Shown piece by piece: positions 31,288-41,430 of a DNA stretch of 64,000 bases (position 1 is the stretch's first letter; each line of letters begins with the position of its first letter). The position numbers and the translations under genes were made by a program. Origin of the DNA: Acanthosepion lycidas. Its lineage: Eukaryota; Mollusca; Cephalopoda; Sepiida; Sepiidae. The stretch lies in NCBI GenBank assembly GCA_963932145.1, contig OZ010573.1, forward strand, positions 28,632,896 to 28,696,895, in the 5' to 3' direction. The notes under the pieces were generated by a model. That model was not told the origin of the DNA and ran no database searches. It saw only the letters and a list, made by a program, of their open reading frames with translations.

Positions 31288-31610
31288 GTCTCAATTTGAC
31301 ATAAAAATTTGAATTAAATTTCCTTAAATTTTCAATTTATTTATTAGACTAGGAATTTGCCTACTTTTGGGATAAAAGGCTGGGATTTCGTCCGCTGGGT
31401 GCTAACCTTGTCTTGTTTCGTTTTTTCTTGTAATTTTTTACTTGAATTCTTTAAGACAGGGTACCCAGGAGTAAGGATTTGCGTACTAAATTTAATTTGC
31501 ATCGGTTTCGTATGGGGTAGAGGGAAATATTTTTTTTTGGAGGGAACAGGTTTGGAGATGGTTACTGAAAGATTCTCAGTCCAACTAAGACTGGATTAAA
31601 ACATTTTCTT
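31288..31610 (+). repeat. Dispersed repeat H, copy 2
   Basis: It shares its first ~120 bp with 2,262-2,415 and extends further. An 80-codon frame (31,357-31,599) contains GYPGVRICVLNLICIGFVWG, but I recognise no family. Confidence 0.5.
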
Positions 31611-31751
31611 TAGTCAAAATGTGGGAACATAGTAGTCCGAGAACATTTCAGCACATCTCGTATTTTCATTTAAAATAGGTAATATTTTTAACCTAAATAA
31701 GTATTTTAATATCTCTTGATACAAGTCATACCGAATTTATGAAATAAGAAA

Positions 31752-31753
<2 letters not shown>

Positions 31754-31790
<37 letters not shown>
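31754..31790. repeat. (TTA)n microsatellite
   Basis: About twelve ATT units. Confidence 0.95.
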
Positions 31791-31794
31791 GTGC

Positions 31795-32060
31795 TGTGTC
31801 CCTTCAGAGCTTTGTCGGTCATGACTCTCCACAATTTCCTGTCCTTTGTAGCTCTTAATAATTTTTTTGCTATCTTTCCTAAACCTTCTTCCGCCATTCA
31901 TTTACTCAAGCTCGCTAGATAGGTTATGCGTTGTTTTCCTCCGTCCCCTTGCCTTTAATCTGTCCTGTGGGTATCAAAATTTTCAATCCCTCTTTCCTTG
32001 TTATGTGCACTAGAAATTTCACCTGTATCTTCTTGATGTTAAGCATACACCTTTGTTCAA
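31795..32060 (-). pseudogene. LINE-B (RTE-type) C-terminus
   Basis: The minus strand gives, with frameshifts, FLVHITRKEGLKI-like, DRLKARGRRKT-like and RATKDRKLWRVMTDKAL-like residues, which is the family's FLGHIxRKxGLENLxLTG...RGRQR...YLTSL tail. The 3' end is GCTCTGAAGGGACACAGCAC. It adjoins the (TTA)n run, which may derive from the 3' tail repeat that RTE elements often carry. Confidence 0.65.
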
Positions 32061-32224
32061 ATTAACTGAAACAATCGCTTTAGTTTCCTTTCTTTCAATA
32101 TACGGTCAGTTTTAGACCCACAGGAGTGACAGGGTGTAATCGATTTCTATTTCATTCTCAGATTAAGTCATTTGCAGTGGTGTGCAGTAATATGAATTTA
32201 TTTTCGAGGTGTATAATGAAATTT

Positions 32225-32540
32225 GATTGGCCTTGAAAAATATTGCGTCATCCGTGATTACAACAGATTTTCAATACGACCAGACATCATTGTCTCGACT
32301 GACGATTAGTTGTCCTACGGCCATTGTCTGCAATGGACGTTACTCCAAGGAAGCGTACGAAATTTGTAACGCTGCACGAACACACTGGCAAGCCTTACCA
32401 GTGAGCAAATCAAAGTAATATAGACTGGCCCGGAAACTCTCCTGATTTAAATCCCATCGAGAACCTGTGTGTGAATCTGCAAGAAACGACTTCGTGGAAT
32501 GGGCATACGAAGTACTAACATGAGCACTTGGTCATGTTTC
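32225..32540 (+). pseudogene. Tc1-like transposase relic
   Basis: After a degraded upstream part with TDFQYDQ, the frame reads DWPGNSPDLNPIENLCVNLQ. This is the hallmark third-catalytic-residue block of Tc1-type transposases (WPxxSPDLNPIENLW), with the Glu present. The other catalytic Asp residues are not visible. It ends before an A-run at about 32,548. Confidence 0.7.
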
Positions 32541-32639
32541 ATTGGAAAAAAAAAAAAAAGAGTAAATAATAATGGAATTATTCGTTTTGTTTTAATTAAT
32601 TTGCACAAGGGTGTAAGTCGATACACCAGTTGATAGACG

Positions 32640-32985
32640 ACAAGATATGCAAAGGTGTAAGTGTCCTTTTGCTTTATATTATCTCTAAAATTTCGTCGTT
32701 GCTCACATATTCGGTTTATGGTATTCTCAGTATCCTTCTGTTGAACCACATTTATGTTGTTTCAAGTCTCATCTGTGAGGAGAATGTCGTGCATTCTTTA
32801 TCACATAGGAGGGCTGATATTACGTATCAGTTTAATACTCTTTTGTTTCTAACGATATTTTTCTTGTTTCTTAATACTTTGCTTAGCTTTTCGAAGGGAT
32901 CTTTCGCTATCCCAACGCGCCTTCGGATTTCAGTGTCGCACTTTTTGTCATCTGTTAAAACACATTTTTTTTCTTTTTTTTTTTT
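32640..32985 (-). pseudogene. LINE-B (RTE-type) fragment, downstream half of interrupted copy
   Basis: It is colinear with 60,950-61,200: TTCGTCGTTGCTCACAT, TTCGGTTTATGGTATTCTCA, TCATCTGTGAGGAGA, CTTTCGCTATCCCAACGCGC and CAGTGTCGCAC. The matching sequence stops at GTTAAAACAC, where LINE-A intervenes, and resumes at 33,612. Confidence 0.65.
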
Positions 32986-33612
32986 AAGCATTTCACCCCA
33001 AGCAAGGCGGGGAGCCACTAGGACGCAAGGGGTTACAGAAAATTTAGAGCAAGATCAGATAGGAGTGATAGAAGAAATGATGAGGATAGTGGATAGATCA
33101 AGGCAACTGGAGATGTCGATTGACATTACACTTGAATAGCTGGAGATTATAGCTCACAGGGAAACAGGAATAGGGAAGGGAGTTCCACAGGCGAGAGGTG
33201 CGAGACATGACGCTATTGGAATAGAAGAGGCGGCTACATTAAGAAGTTTCGACAGTGAAGGGGTGAGAGCTGGATGCCAGCCTCGTATGGCGCTTGAACT
33301 CATGACGTCTGGGAACCAGCGAATGCAGCTCCTCGGAGCAATTTCCATGGAAGTATTTGTAGAACAGACAGAGGGAGGCGACGGCGCGTCTGTGAGAAAG
33401 TGACTGTAGACGAGACGACAGAGCAGGGCCAAGTACATTGCATATCCGCCTCTGGAGCCTATCAAGAACCCCGAGGCAAACAGAAGGGGCACCAGACCAT
33501 ATATGGCAGCAATACTCCATGCATGGGCGAATTGTTGATTTGTAGATCCGGAGGATCGACTCCGGGGAGAAAAACTTCCTGGCGCGGCTCAGGGAGCCAA
33601 CACTTCCTGGAT
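32985..33612 (-). pseudogene. LINE-A C-terminus and 3' end, nested in LINE-B
   Basis: This is the best-preserved LINE-A copy. The minus-strand frame at 33,520-33,239 reads MEYCCHIWSGAPSVCLGVLD, RLQRRICNVLGPALSSRLQS, LSHRRAVASLCLFYKYFHGN and CSEELHSLVPRRHEFKRHTR. A frameshift near 33,240 precedes the RLWNSLP-type segment. The 3' tail (GCTTGGGGTGAAATGCTT plus A-run on the minus strand) is at 32,985. ACAC-type sequence flanks both sides (about 32,960 and 33,598), consistent with a target-site duplication. Confidence 0.8.
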
Positions 33613-33790
33613 ATTCAAATTGTACTTGTTTGTATCTTCAATTTGCATGTTGGACTGTTCCTTTTGCTAACAACAATGCATTCTTGTCTTCTTCACTCTT
33701 TTGTTTTTCACTATTTCTTTAGAAATTCTTATCGTCTGCTATCACCACTGTATATCTTATGTTACTAAGATTGTAGCCGCCAATAATCAA
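33613..33790 (-). pseudogene. LINE-B (RTE-type) fragment, upstream half of interrupted copy
   Basis: CTGGATATTCAAATTGTACT, CTTCAATTTGCATGTTGGAC and TCCTTTTGCTAACAACAATG match 61,210-61,320 and continue the copy broken at 32,985. Confidence 0.6.
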
Positions 33791-34080
33791 TCCTGGTAGG
33801 ACGTCTAATTCTCTCAGAATATGTTGAGTTAGTCCAGTGAGAAGACATATCCTTGTCTTACGCCCCTTTCTATTTTTGTATATTTACGGAATTCTCTATG
33901 CAGGCGGTTTGCTACCAGTACAAGTTCTAGACTGTTTTAATACACTACCTAATTTATTAAACTAGTTTCTGAAAATATACAAATTAAATAAGACTTACAA
34001 ATATCTAACTTTATTAAAATAATCACTAATTTAATTCTTTTAAAATTAAATACGATTTTTAATTTATTAAGCTATATTCT
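33791..34080. other. Unassigned AT-rich sequence
   Basis: Nothing recognised. Confidence 0.4.
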
Positions 34081-34455
34081 TCTTCTGTGCTGTCCGTTTA
34101 TCATGGCTCTCCACAACTTCCCGTCCTTTGTTACTCGAAGTAATTATTGATCCTTTACCATCCTCTTCGTTTCTCCATTCACGAATATCCGTGAAGTTAC
34201 TCGGTGTTTTCCCCGGCTTCTCTTGATTTCAATATGTCTTGTGAGTGTTAAATTCTCTAGGCTTGCTTTCTTCATTATACATCCCCAAAATATCAGCTGT
34301 CTCTTACTGATTTTAATTATAAGTGTCCTTTCAGCTACCATCTTCCTTATGACTTCCTTGTTTCCTTCATATTCTGTGCACGGTATTGTTAGCATCTGTC
34401 TATAGTAACACATTTTTGTCGCTTTTAATCCCTTCTCCATCTGTGAGGAAACGGT
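34081..34455 (-). pseudogene. LINE-B (RTE-type) C-terminus
   Basis: The minus-strand frame (34,440-34,144) has CYYRQMLTIPCTEYEGNKEV, ILIIKISKRQLIFWGCIMKK-like and SLENLTLTRHIEIKRSRGKH. This is the tail of an RTE-type endonuclease/reverse-transcriptase (consensus RxMLxISWTDxxxNxEVL, KRQLKFLGHIMRK, ENLTLTGxIEGKRxRGR). The frame is open over about 98 codons, but the element is 5' truncated. Confidence 0.75.
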
Positions 34456-34645
34456 TATGAATAATCAAGAGTGGTCTCCCCTTGTTTTGTTACTCTCCTC
34501 TTTGAGAGAGCTATTTCTGTATACTGGGACTATATTAGGACACTATATGGGAACCTTGTATTCTCAGTTGAATAAAACTTTCTTAAAGCCTACCCCTGCG
34601 TACTTTTGTCATTACAGAAACATCCACAAGCATTCACTTCTACAT

Positions 34646-34708
34646 TGTGGCACCCTGCATTTTTAGAAAGACTAAAAAGAGATATTCATAGAAATATGAT
34701 TTAATTTT
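34646..34708 (+). repeat. Truncated 5' LTR start (first ~63 bp)
   Basis: TGTGGCACCCTGCATTTTTA and the following 43 bp are identical to the start of the LTR at 36,553. The match ends in TTTAATTTT, after which env-like sequence begins. The rest of the LTR, leader, gag and pol are deleted. Confidence 0.85.
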
Positions 34709-34756
34709 AAAAAAAATAGAGCCAGAATCAATTGGTTAATAGACAACCTGGCGAGG

Positions 34757-36142
34757 TTGAGACAAGAGGTAATTAATAATACAAAAACTGTAATGATTGA
34801 ATTACAGGAAATGAGCGGATTCATGCAAAAATGTTTCCAGCTGATGACAATTACGAATAAGGTACGACAAACGAGTCAGTCGTTGACGACCTTGCTGGAA
34901 CACGTGAGGGCGCAATTAGACATGCTGTCATTAGGACACCTCTCCCCAAGCATAGTAAACCCGGGTCACCTAAGGGAAGCGCTACTCGGAATACAGGCCG
35001 AGTTACCCCACCATTTAAGGCTGCCGGTGGACCCCACCAAAGAATTGTGGAAATATTATAATGCACTAGGATGTGTGACCTTGTTAGAAAATAGGCGACT
35101 ATTGGTTGTGATATCTGTTCCGTTGTTAGATAGCGAGAGTGTATTCGAGATATACCAGGTTATAAACTTACCCATCCCCTACCCCAGAAGAGATCAAGGT
35201 TTAGGAATGATAGCAAGGTACAAGGTGGAAGCAGACTACATAGCTTTAAATTCGGGGAGAACGAAATTCATGTTGCTATCAGCTGAAGAAGCTGGAAGGT
35301 GTAGAGATGATGCTCTACGTACTTGTACCTCGTTAAGCCCTATCTATAAAACTGGTAATCGCAGAATGTGCATACTAGAATTGTTTGATGGGAAAAGGGA
35401 AGGAATCAAAAGAATCTGCCAAGTGGAGGTATTAACAAACACGGCATTACCACAAGCTATCAGTGTTTCAGACGGGGTGTGGGCAGTAGCCACACAGAGA
35501 CATATCAGCTTGTCTAGGGTATGTGGGGGAGAGTCCACAAGGACATTAAGAATAAGACCACCGTTATCCCTGGTGACGCTACCCATGGGATGTTCGGCGG
35601 TTGGAATATCCATTTCCTTACCCCCCTATTACCAGGAAGAAGAAAGATATGAAGAGAAAGATTCAATCATAGAGATGATTGGTAGAGGCTTAGTCAATTG
35701 TACAGAATTATGGGAGCCGATAGTGAAGAGATTCTCTAATGTTACCTTAAATAAGATGCCAGTATTAATGAAGCCAATAGAAAAGATCGATATGGATCAA
35801 TTGAGAGACAAGTTAAGTGCGTTGGGAAACGAAGGTGTGGCTTGGGAAGACGATGAGCAGATCGCGATAAGTTGGTCAATAGTAATGGGTACATTCCTAG
35901 TTATAGCCATCGGGGGTGTATTAATATGGAAGGTTAAGAGTAAGAGGAGATTAGCGAACGACAATCTAGTGAGCGTGCAGCAACTCGAGAGGGAGATGCC
36001 GAGCAGTGTTCCTCGCTCAGACAGGACGGGCGAAGAAATTGCTGAAAGACCAACGGAGGAGGCTGGCGTGAGACCACCACGTGCGGCGGAAAAACCTCCC
36101 ACAGCGGAGAGGAAAACATTGACCAAGAAGAACAAACCATAG
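34757..36142 (+). CDS. Env-like fusion glycoprotein (baculovirus F / errantivirus type), N-terminally truncated
   Basis: The 461-codon frame is open from 34,700 with no ATG near its 5' end; TTG at 34,757 is only the first start-like codon. Residues about 45-155 carry the pattern of the F-protein family Pfam calls Baculo_F: a helical segment with SLGHLSPSIVN, REALLGIQAELP, WKYYNALG, then LLVVISVPLLD and YQVINLPIPYP. Nine ectodomain cysteines and three N-glycosylation sequons are visible. A single membrane segment lies at about 370-393 (WSIVMGTFLVIAIGGVLIW), followed by a 68-residue basic cytoplasmic tail. Missing are the signal peptide, the N-terminal subunit, the furin site and the fusion peptide, which the LTR-env junction removed. 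In intact relatives the protein mediates membrane fusion. There are no internal stops, so the insertion is young or constrained. Confidence 0.8.
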   Translation: MRQEVINNTKTVMIELQEMSGFMQKCFQLMTITNKVRQTSQSLTTLLEHVRAQLDMLSLGHLSPSIVNPGHLREALLGIQAELPHHLRLPVDPTKELWKYYNALGCVTLLENRRLLVVISVPLLDSESVFEIYQVINLPIPYPRRDQGLGMIARYKVEADYIALNSGRTKFMLLSAEEAGRCRDDALRTCTSLSPIYKTGNRRMCILELFDGKREGIKRICQVEVLTNTALPQAISVSDGVWAVATQRHISLSRVCGGESTRTLRIRPPLSLVTLPMGCSAVGISISLPPYYQEEERYEEKDSIIEMIGRGLVNCTELWEPIVKRFSNVTLNKMPVLMKPIEKIDMDQLRDKLSALGNEGVAWEDDEQIAISWSIVMGTFLVIAIGGVLIWKVKSKRRLANDNLVSVQQLEREMPSSVPRSDRTGEEIAERPTEEAGVRPPRAAEKPPTAERKTLTKKNKP

Positions 36143-36175
36143 TAAACACATCTGCACCCACAGACACACGCACAT

Positions 36176-36450
36176 ATTACTTTTGCATGTAGAACAAAAA
36201 AAAAAAAAAAAAAAAAAAAAGAATGAAAAAGAACATTACCCTTGCATGTAGAACAAAAGAAGATGAAAAAGAACATTACCCTTGCATGTAGAACAAAAGA
36301 AGATGAAAAGAACATTACATTGCATGTAGAACAAGAGAAGATGAAAAAGAACATTACATTGCATGTAGAAAAAAAAAAAGATGAAAGGAACATTACATTG
36401 CATGTAGAACAAAAGAAGGTGAAAAGAACATTACCCTTGCATGTAAGAAA
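36176..36450. repeat. ~36-42-bp tandem repeat between env and PPT
   Basis: About seven units of the form TGCATGTAGAACAAAAGAAG-ATGAAAAAGAACATTACCC, varying in A-run length; the second unit has a 26-A expansion. It forms the 3' untranslated part of the LTR element. Open frames on either strand over it are artefacts. Confidence 0.9.
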
Positions 36451-36537
36451 GTAGAATAGAATTGCATGAGACAAATGCATGGTGCATGTTAAATGATGTA
36501 ATTGGGTTTAGGTGTCATTTACGGGTAAATGACAAAT

Positions 36538-36552
36538 CGGTTAGGGGAGGAT
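36538..36552 (+). promoter_or_regulatory. Polypurine tract before 3' LTR
   Basis: AGGGGAGGA lies immediately before the LTR start TGTGGCACC. This is the standard priming site for plus-strand DNA synthesis in LTR retroelements. Confidence 0.65.
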
Positions 36553-38619
36553 TGTGGCACCCTGCATTTTTAGAAAGACTAAAAAGAGATATTCATAGAA
36601 ATATGATTTAATTTTTATTCGGTTTATTAACCAGTTGTTAGTTATTTAGAAACGAAGAATATTTGAGTTTTGAGAATAATTCTCTAACTGTATTTAGGCG
36701 ATCCAAAGAGAAGAAGAAAAAAAAAATAATAAAAAGAAAGAGAAAGAGGAATAGATAATACAAAACCCGGTCATAAGTAAAACTAAGACAAGACAGGTGT
36801 CAAAATATATCAGGTCAAATTACCTGACCGAAATCCAGGGAAATAGAAATTGTTATATTTGGTTGAAGAAATAGAGTTTGGAGATAATAAAATAAAACAA
36901 AAAGAAGAGGAAAGACAGAAACATAATACGAAACCAGGTCGTAAGCGAAAACACACACGTGCGACCAGCACCTAACAAGTGTCAAAATTATCAGGTCAAG
37001 CACTTGAACTAATTCCGTGTCCGCGTAGGATGGAAGTTTGTTAAGGTTGGCTGAAACAATAAAGATTTTTTAGAACAATGGAAACGAAATTTTAATCGGA
37101 GGAAAGGTGTCTTTTGTGTTGAGGGGGTGACCGGTGGAACTGTATACAGATTCTGACCTGTTAAAAATTGGAACCCCACGATGATGAAGTGGAGACATTT
37201 TCAATTCAGATAATTAAGATTTTTGACTATCAGGTCTGACCAAAAACAAAGAAAGAAAAAAAAACGATTGTCTCGGCTCACAGATAGCGCCAATATTCCT
37301 TCCTGAAGTCAGATCTAATTAGCGGCAGGCTGTTTTGACAGAACCCAGGTGAGAAAAAGCCAAGATTATCATTTTTCGTACGTGTGAAAAAGGCCAAATT
37401 AGATTTTGTTTTTTTTTAGAACAAGAACGATGTAAGCCACGCCCGATTGGAGACGGGAGGCGTCCCACCACAGTCTCATTAGCCGAAAGCGGTTACGTGA
37501 TATGCGGAAAGAGGAGGGAGAATGCTCGATCAAGAACCATTGGTCGAAAACGGTCACCTGACATACAAGAGACCGGGAGAGATGGGTATGCGTCTTCCCC
37601 CCAGAGGCACTGTGAGGAAGTAGGGGTGAAAATAATAGCGATAATGGGAAATCAGAACTAATGCGACTTTTGGGATTATCGAGAGAGCCCTGACGCCGAC
37701 AGACCCACCCCGGTTTGCTGCGGCGTCAATAAAAGCAGGACCCCAATCGACAAAAAAATGAGTTCAGTCCCGGACGGCAGCGAGAAGAGATCACCTCGGA
37801 CGACAGAGGGTTGCGGCTGAGTTGCGGCAAGAAATCCTTCGAGCCCAAGTCGAAAACAAGAAATCCTTCCAGCCCAAGTCGAAAACAAGAAATCCTTCCA
37901 GCCGAAGTCGAAAACAAGAAATCCTTCCGGCCCAAGTCAAAGACAAGAGAAGTTCTATCTAAGTCGACGAAGAAGAAGATTACTCGAAAGCCGCGGAGAA
38001 GTTGCAGCCAAGTCGAAGACAAGGCCAAAGAGTTACTGGACGGAAGAAGAAGAAGTTAAAATCAAGCCCAGCCGAGAACAGAATTCGACCCAACCAGATC
38101 GAAGTGAAGAAATACAACTCAAGTCGAAGAGAAGAATCAACTGCGAATGATTGATAGAAATTAGCCCCAGTGTCGAACTAAACCACACTCCGACATACAC
38201 AATTCTGGAGAGTAGACAATTCGAAATCGTTAAGTTGTATGATAGAAGCTTGGTGCCCTAGTCCACAGAGCGGGTCGGGAATGAGAACAATTTTTCTTTA
38301 TGTAACGGACATTAGATATAAAAGGTTGTCACTCTTTTTTTTTATCAGTAATTTTTTGTCTCGTGAGTTTTTTTTTTTTCTTTTACTTGTGTTTTGCCAC
38401 CCCCGTCGGACTCAACTTGCATACGGCCCAATCCCTGCTGGTCCCGTCTGTCTAAGATCTAAACACAGCGTGGGTAGACAGACCGGAGATCAGTACAGTT
38501 GCTTTAGCAACCAGGTATTGGAAGCGGGTTGGGAAGGGCGAGGCTGGTGATCATCTAACCAAGAGGTTGGAGCGGCACGCTTGGAACCAGGAGGAGCGAC
38601 CAGGAGGAGCGACGTCACA
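36553..38619 (+). repeat. LTR, about 2.07 kb
   Basis: It starts TGTGGCACCCTGC, right after the polypurine tract, and its first ~63 bp repeat the 34,646 segment. The proposed end is ...GACGTCACA, giving TGT...ACA termini, because a primer-binding-site-like sequence begins right after it. Internal marks are AATAAA at 37,728-37,733, a 27-30 bp tandem repeat at 37,830-37,965, and a TATAAAA-type motif near 38,313. The 3' boundary is inferred, and an end a few tens of bases downstream (…CACAACA) is possible. Confidence 0.6.
37830..37965. repeat. 27-30-bp tandem repeat in LTR
   Basis: About five units of AAGTCGAAAACAAGAAATCC followed by TTCCAGCCC or TTCGAGCCC. The Ser/Lys/Pro and Phe/Gly/Leu frames over it are repeat artefacts. 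Confidence 0.85.
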
Positions 38620-38645
38620 GTTGGCGCCGTAACCAAAGGATTCGA
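38620..38645 (+). promoter_or_regulatory. Primer-binding-site-like sequence
   Basis: TTGGCGCCGTAACCAAAGGA contains TGGCGCC, a classic retroviral/gypsy PBS start complementary to a tRNA 3' CCA end. GGATTCGACCC follows and resembles a T-arm complement. The tRNA species cannot be fixed by eye. A PBS is expected after a 5' LTR, yet this LTR also follows env and a PPT. Confidence 0.5.
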
Positions 38646-38729
38646 CCCTGGGCCAGGTGTGTACCCGTCACAACATAACAGATTAGGTATTATACAGAGG
38701 TTCAGTACTCTTTTTTTTTTTTATCTCTA

Positions 38730-38945
38730 ACGCCAATATTTCCCATGTCTTAATACTTAGATCCGATTTAATAAGGCATTTTTTGTTTTATCGAAACGAT
38801 TTGGGATTTCTGGGTCACATTTACCGTCGACACTGCCCAGAGTTAAATTTCCGTATTCTGCCTTATTAAGACGTCCCCTTTACATAATTCACACCTTGGA
38901 CTGTCCTTTTTGCTGGTGACTACGCATTACATCTTCTTAATCCAT
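38730..38945 (-). pseudogene. LINE-B (RTE-type) fragment
   Basis: GTCTTAATACTTAG..., TTTCTGGGTCACATTTACCG and CCTTGGACTGTCCTTTTTGC parallel 61,100-61,320. No reading frame survives. Confidence 0.5.
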
Positions 38946-38974
38946 CTTACACATTTACAAATCTACTATTCGTA

Positions 38975-39495
38975 CGTGCATTGAATATTGCTGGTCCTCC
39001 TGCTGTACATTTCGAGATTCTTGATAAAATCCCGCACCCCACCCAAAAAGAACCCATAATGTAATCGATCCTAATCAAGCATCTCGACTTCAGTCACTTT
39101 CTCACTTCTACAACTATTTTCATGGCAACTGATCTGACGGGCTTTTTTCCGTTGGTGCCCGACTACATGAATTTAAGCGCGCTACTAGATTGGTGTCTAG
39201 GTCCCTCCCTTATTCTGTTCTACTCTAATAGTTTCTTTTCTCACACTTCCAGCCCGTGGAAATCCCTTCTGTTTCATTCCTTCCCTGATAACTACAATCT
39301 TCAAAAATTTAAATACAATGTCAATCGCAATCTTCTATCTTCTTGAGTTCCGTTTATCTTTTGACCTTTCCCCTAATCCTCCCTATTCTCAGTCTTCTCT
39401 CTCCCTTTCACTCCCTGTAAGCCTCTGGGTACTAGTAACATTCCTGCTTTGTTTGGGATGAAGGATTATCAAAAAAAAAAAAAAAAAAAAAAAAG
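38975..39495 (+). pseudogene. LINE-A C-terminus, 3' UTR and poly-A
   Basis: Frames give IEYCWSS-like, then ATDLTGFFPLVPDYMNLSAL and, shifted, NSFFSHTSSPWKSLLFHSFP and DNYNLQKFKYNVNRNLLSS. The 3' UTR ends GTTTGGGATGAAGGATTATC followed by a 24-A run (39,471-39,494), one of the longer tails in the window. The SHRRNVASLCLFYK block is partly deleted at about 39,105. Confidence 0.7.
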
Positions 39496-39499
39496 AGTT

Positions 39500-40480
39500 A
39501 ATAATCCTTTCTTCCCGCTTTTGATTACAATCTTGTCTAAGAGTTATTTTTCAGAGTCTGACCCGAAAACAGTGTCCAGCATATTTGCGAGAATACAAAT
39601 AAATATCTGAGACTTGAAGCGGTTTTAAGTTTCTTGTAGGAGCAGTTGTTTTTTCATCTCTTGAGACACAGACCGGAATATTCTTGCAATAACGGAAAAA
39701 AATACAAGAAAAAATGCTTGTTGGTTGACAAGATTAAATCATTAAACAGAGCCTCGATTCAGTTTTAGGCTTTTTGAAGGAATGCTCTTAGAAAGGCATG
39801 AATTCAATTTTCCCTAAGCACTCCTTGTCAGTCATCTTGACTAATATTTTGTTATTGGCTTCATGCATTGAGGGAAAGAGAATATATGACAATAAATTAC
39901 AGTTTGAATTTACCCAAATAAAAGTGTTTTAGTAGCTACGCATGTATCGCTTATTTTTTGTCTTACGTCACTTTGATCTTTTTGCAAATATCGTGTCTTC
40001 GCGCATCATGCCAGTCTTTAAATGTATCGCGTCTTCATGCATCAGTTTGTGTTTGTTCTTTCTTAAGTTATTAAAGACTATATATATTAAAAATCATAAG
40101 ACTGACATACCAAAAAGTCAAAAAAAAGATACATGTATAAATCACAAAATTATCGTCCAAAACACTTCAAAGAATGGCTTATAAATGCCGGAAATAATCA
40201 GATATAGTCTAAATTATATTCAAATTTCAACGGAAACCAGGAAAAGCCCTAAACAGAAAGCTCTTATTAGTCTTTAACTAAAAATTCATAAACTAACAGT
40301 TACTACCAAATACACTATATACATATTGATAGTGGACGGAGTGATTCCCGGAGGGACCGGCTACGAAACTTTGTAACGTGAATTAATGTGTACATGATTT
40401 GTCGTGGTGAGTAAAAAGGAACATCGCATTCAGTACCACAGTAAGGCATGTCCCTAGTAGTTGACGTACAGTACGGATTG
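39500..40480. other. Unassigned sequence
   Basis: No family recognised. The ATCGCGTCTTC.GCATCA block is duplicated near 39,987 and 40,027. Confidence 0.4.
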
Positions 40481-40484
40481 GCGA

Positions 40485-40670
40485 ATTTTTACGGCTTATC
40501 AACCCTTTGTAGGTTTAAATAACATAAATCGAAACGTATGTTTTATTTTATGAGCGAATATTGCATAAACAATTTTGGGGGAGATAATTGATTTTTCCAC
40601 ATACGAGTCCTACTTGAACCCATATCTGGAGGGAGAAGAAATGGAGTTCTACCTTTCCCGAGGGCATTTT
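40485..40670 (-). repeat. SINE-A tail and body
   Basis: Minus-strand end: CTACAAAGGGTTGATAAGCC-GTAAAAA. Preceding body: CTTCTCCCTCCAGATATGGG. The tRNA and 5S heads are missing, so this is a strongly 5'-truncated copy. Confidence 0.65.
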
Positions 40671-41085
40671 TCATCCTTTAATAGTCAGTTGTGCTTAGTT
40701 TAATTTGTAACTTATATAAAAGTAGGTAGAAAAAAAGCAAATGTTGATAAGATAGCGAGGGTCACAGAGCACTGCCAGAGGCCCCCGGATCTGGCTTGGG
40801 CCCCCAGGTTTGGTAATACGCGCCGGTTCTGCTGACTACACATTTGTCCTGAAGGAAATCCTTGTTTTGGTACCACGTCGAAGACAACTGAAAAAGTCCA
40901 GTTCCTTGGAAATTGAATAACGAAAATTTGCAAAATTTAGTTCTAAGAAATACATGTTAGGTTTTATGCCGTCTTTCCATCGTTTTTTCTGTGTGTGGGG
41001 GGGTTAATGTGGAGGCTTACTAAAGGCCAGCTCTCCATAGAAGAGATATATATGCCTGCACACATTTGAAATACACACGCACACA
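40671..41085. other. Unassigned sequence
   Basis: No element recognised. Confidence 0.4.
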
Positions 41086-41086
41086 C

Positions 41087-41089
<3 letters not shown>

Positions 41090-41122
<33 letters not shown>
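41090..41122. repeat. (GA)n microsatellite
   Basis: About seventeen AG units after an ACACAC stretch. Confidence 0.95.
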
Positions 41123-41128
<6 letters not shown>

Positions 41129-41185
41129 ACATATATTTACAAAATCACGCGTGTCCGCAAGAAACTTCGGATTTTGTCGTTGAAT

Positions 41186-41430
41186 TTATTGATTGCAAAG
41201 TTCTTGGCAAGAACCTGAACGACTGTTACGAATTTTCTTTATGTGTTGTGTCCCCTCAGGACGTAGACGATCAAGGCTCTCTAGAATTTCCTGTCTCTTA
41301 CGGCTCTGAATAAATTCTGTCTTCTTTATTTGTAAACCTTGTTCCGCCATCCTTTTTCTCAAGCTCGTCAAGTATGTTATGCGTTGTTTTTCTCTGTTCC
41401 TCAATCTATCCTGTGAGTAACAGATTTTCT
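41186..41430 (-). pseudogene. LINE-B (RTE-type) C-terminus
   Basis: Minus-strand RNREKQRITYLTSLRKRMAE and QGLQIKKTEFIQSRKRQEIL correspond to RGRQRxTYLTSLCxWMxEQG of the family. The stop region follows RPEGTQH. Confidence 0.75.

Noticed and set aside
34441-34616. Possible solo LTR (TGTGAG...TTACA with AATAAA at ~34,566)
   Set aside because: TCTGTGAGGA is part of the RTE-type LINE sequence seen also at 32,770 and 61,030, so the supposed LTR start is LINE sequence; no matching target duplication was found.
35797-36480. 227-aa minus-strand frame opposite env
   Set aside because: Antisense shadow of the env-like frame and of the tandem repeat behind it.
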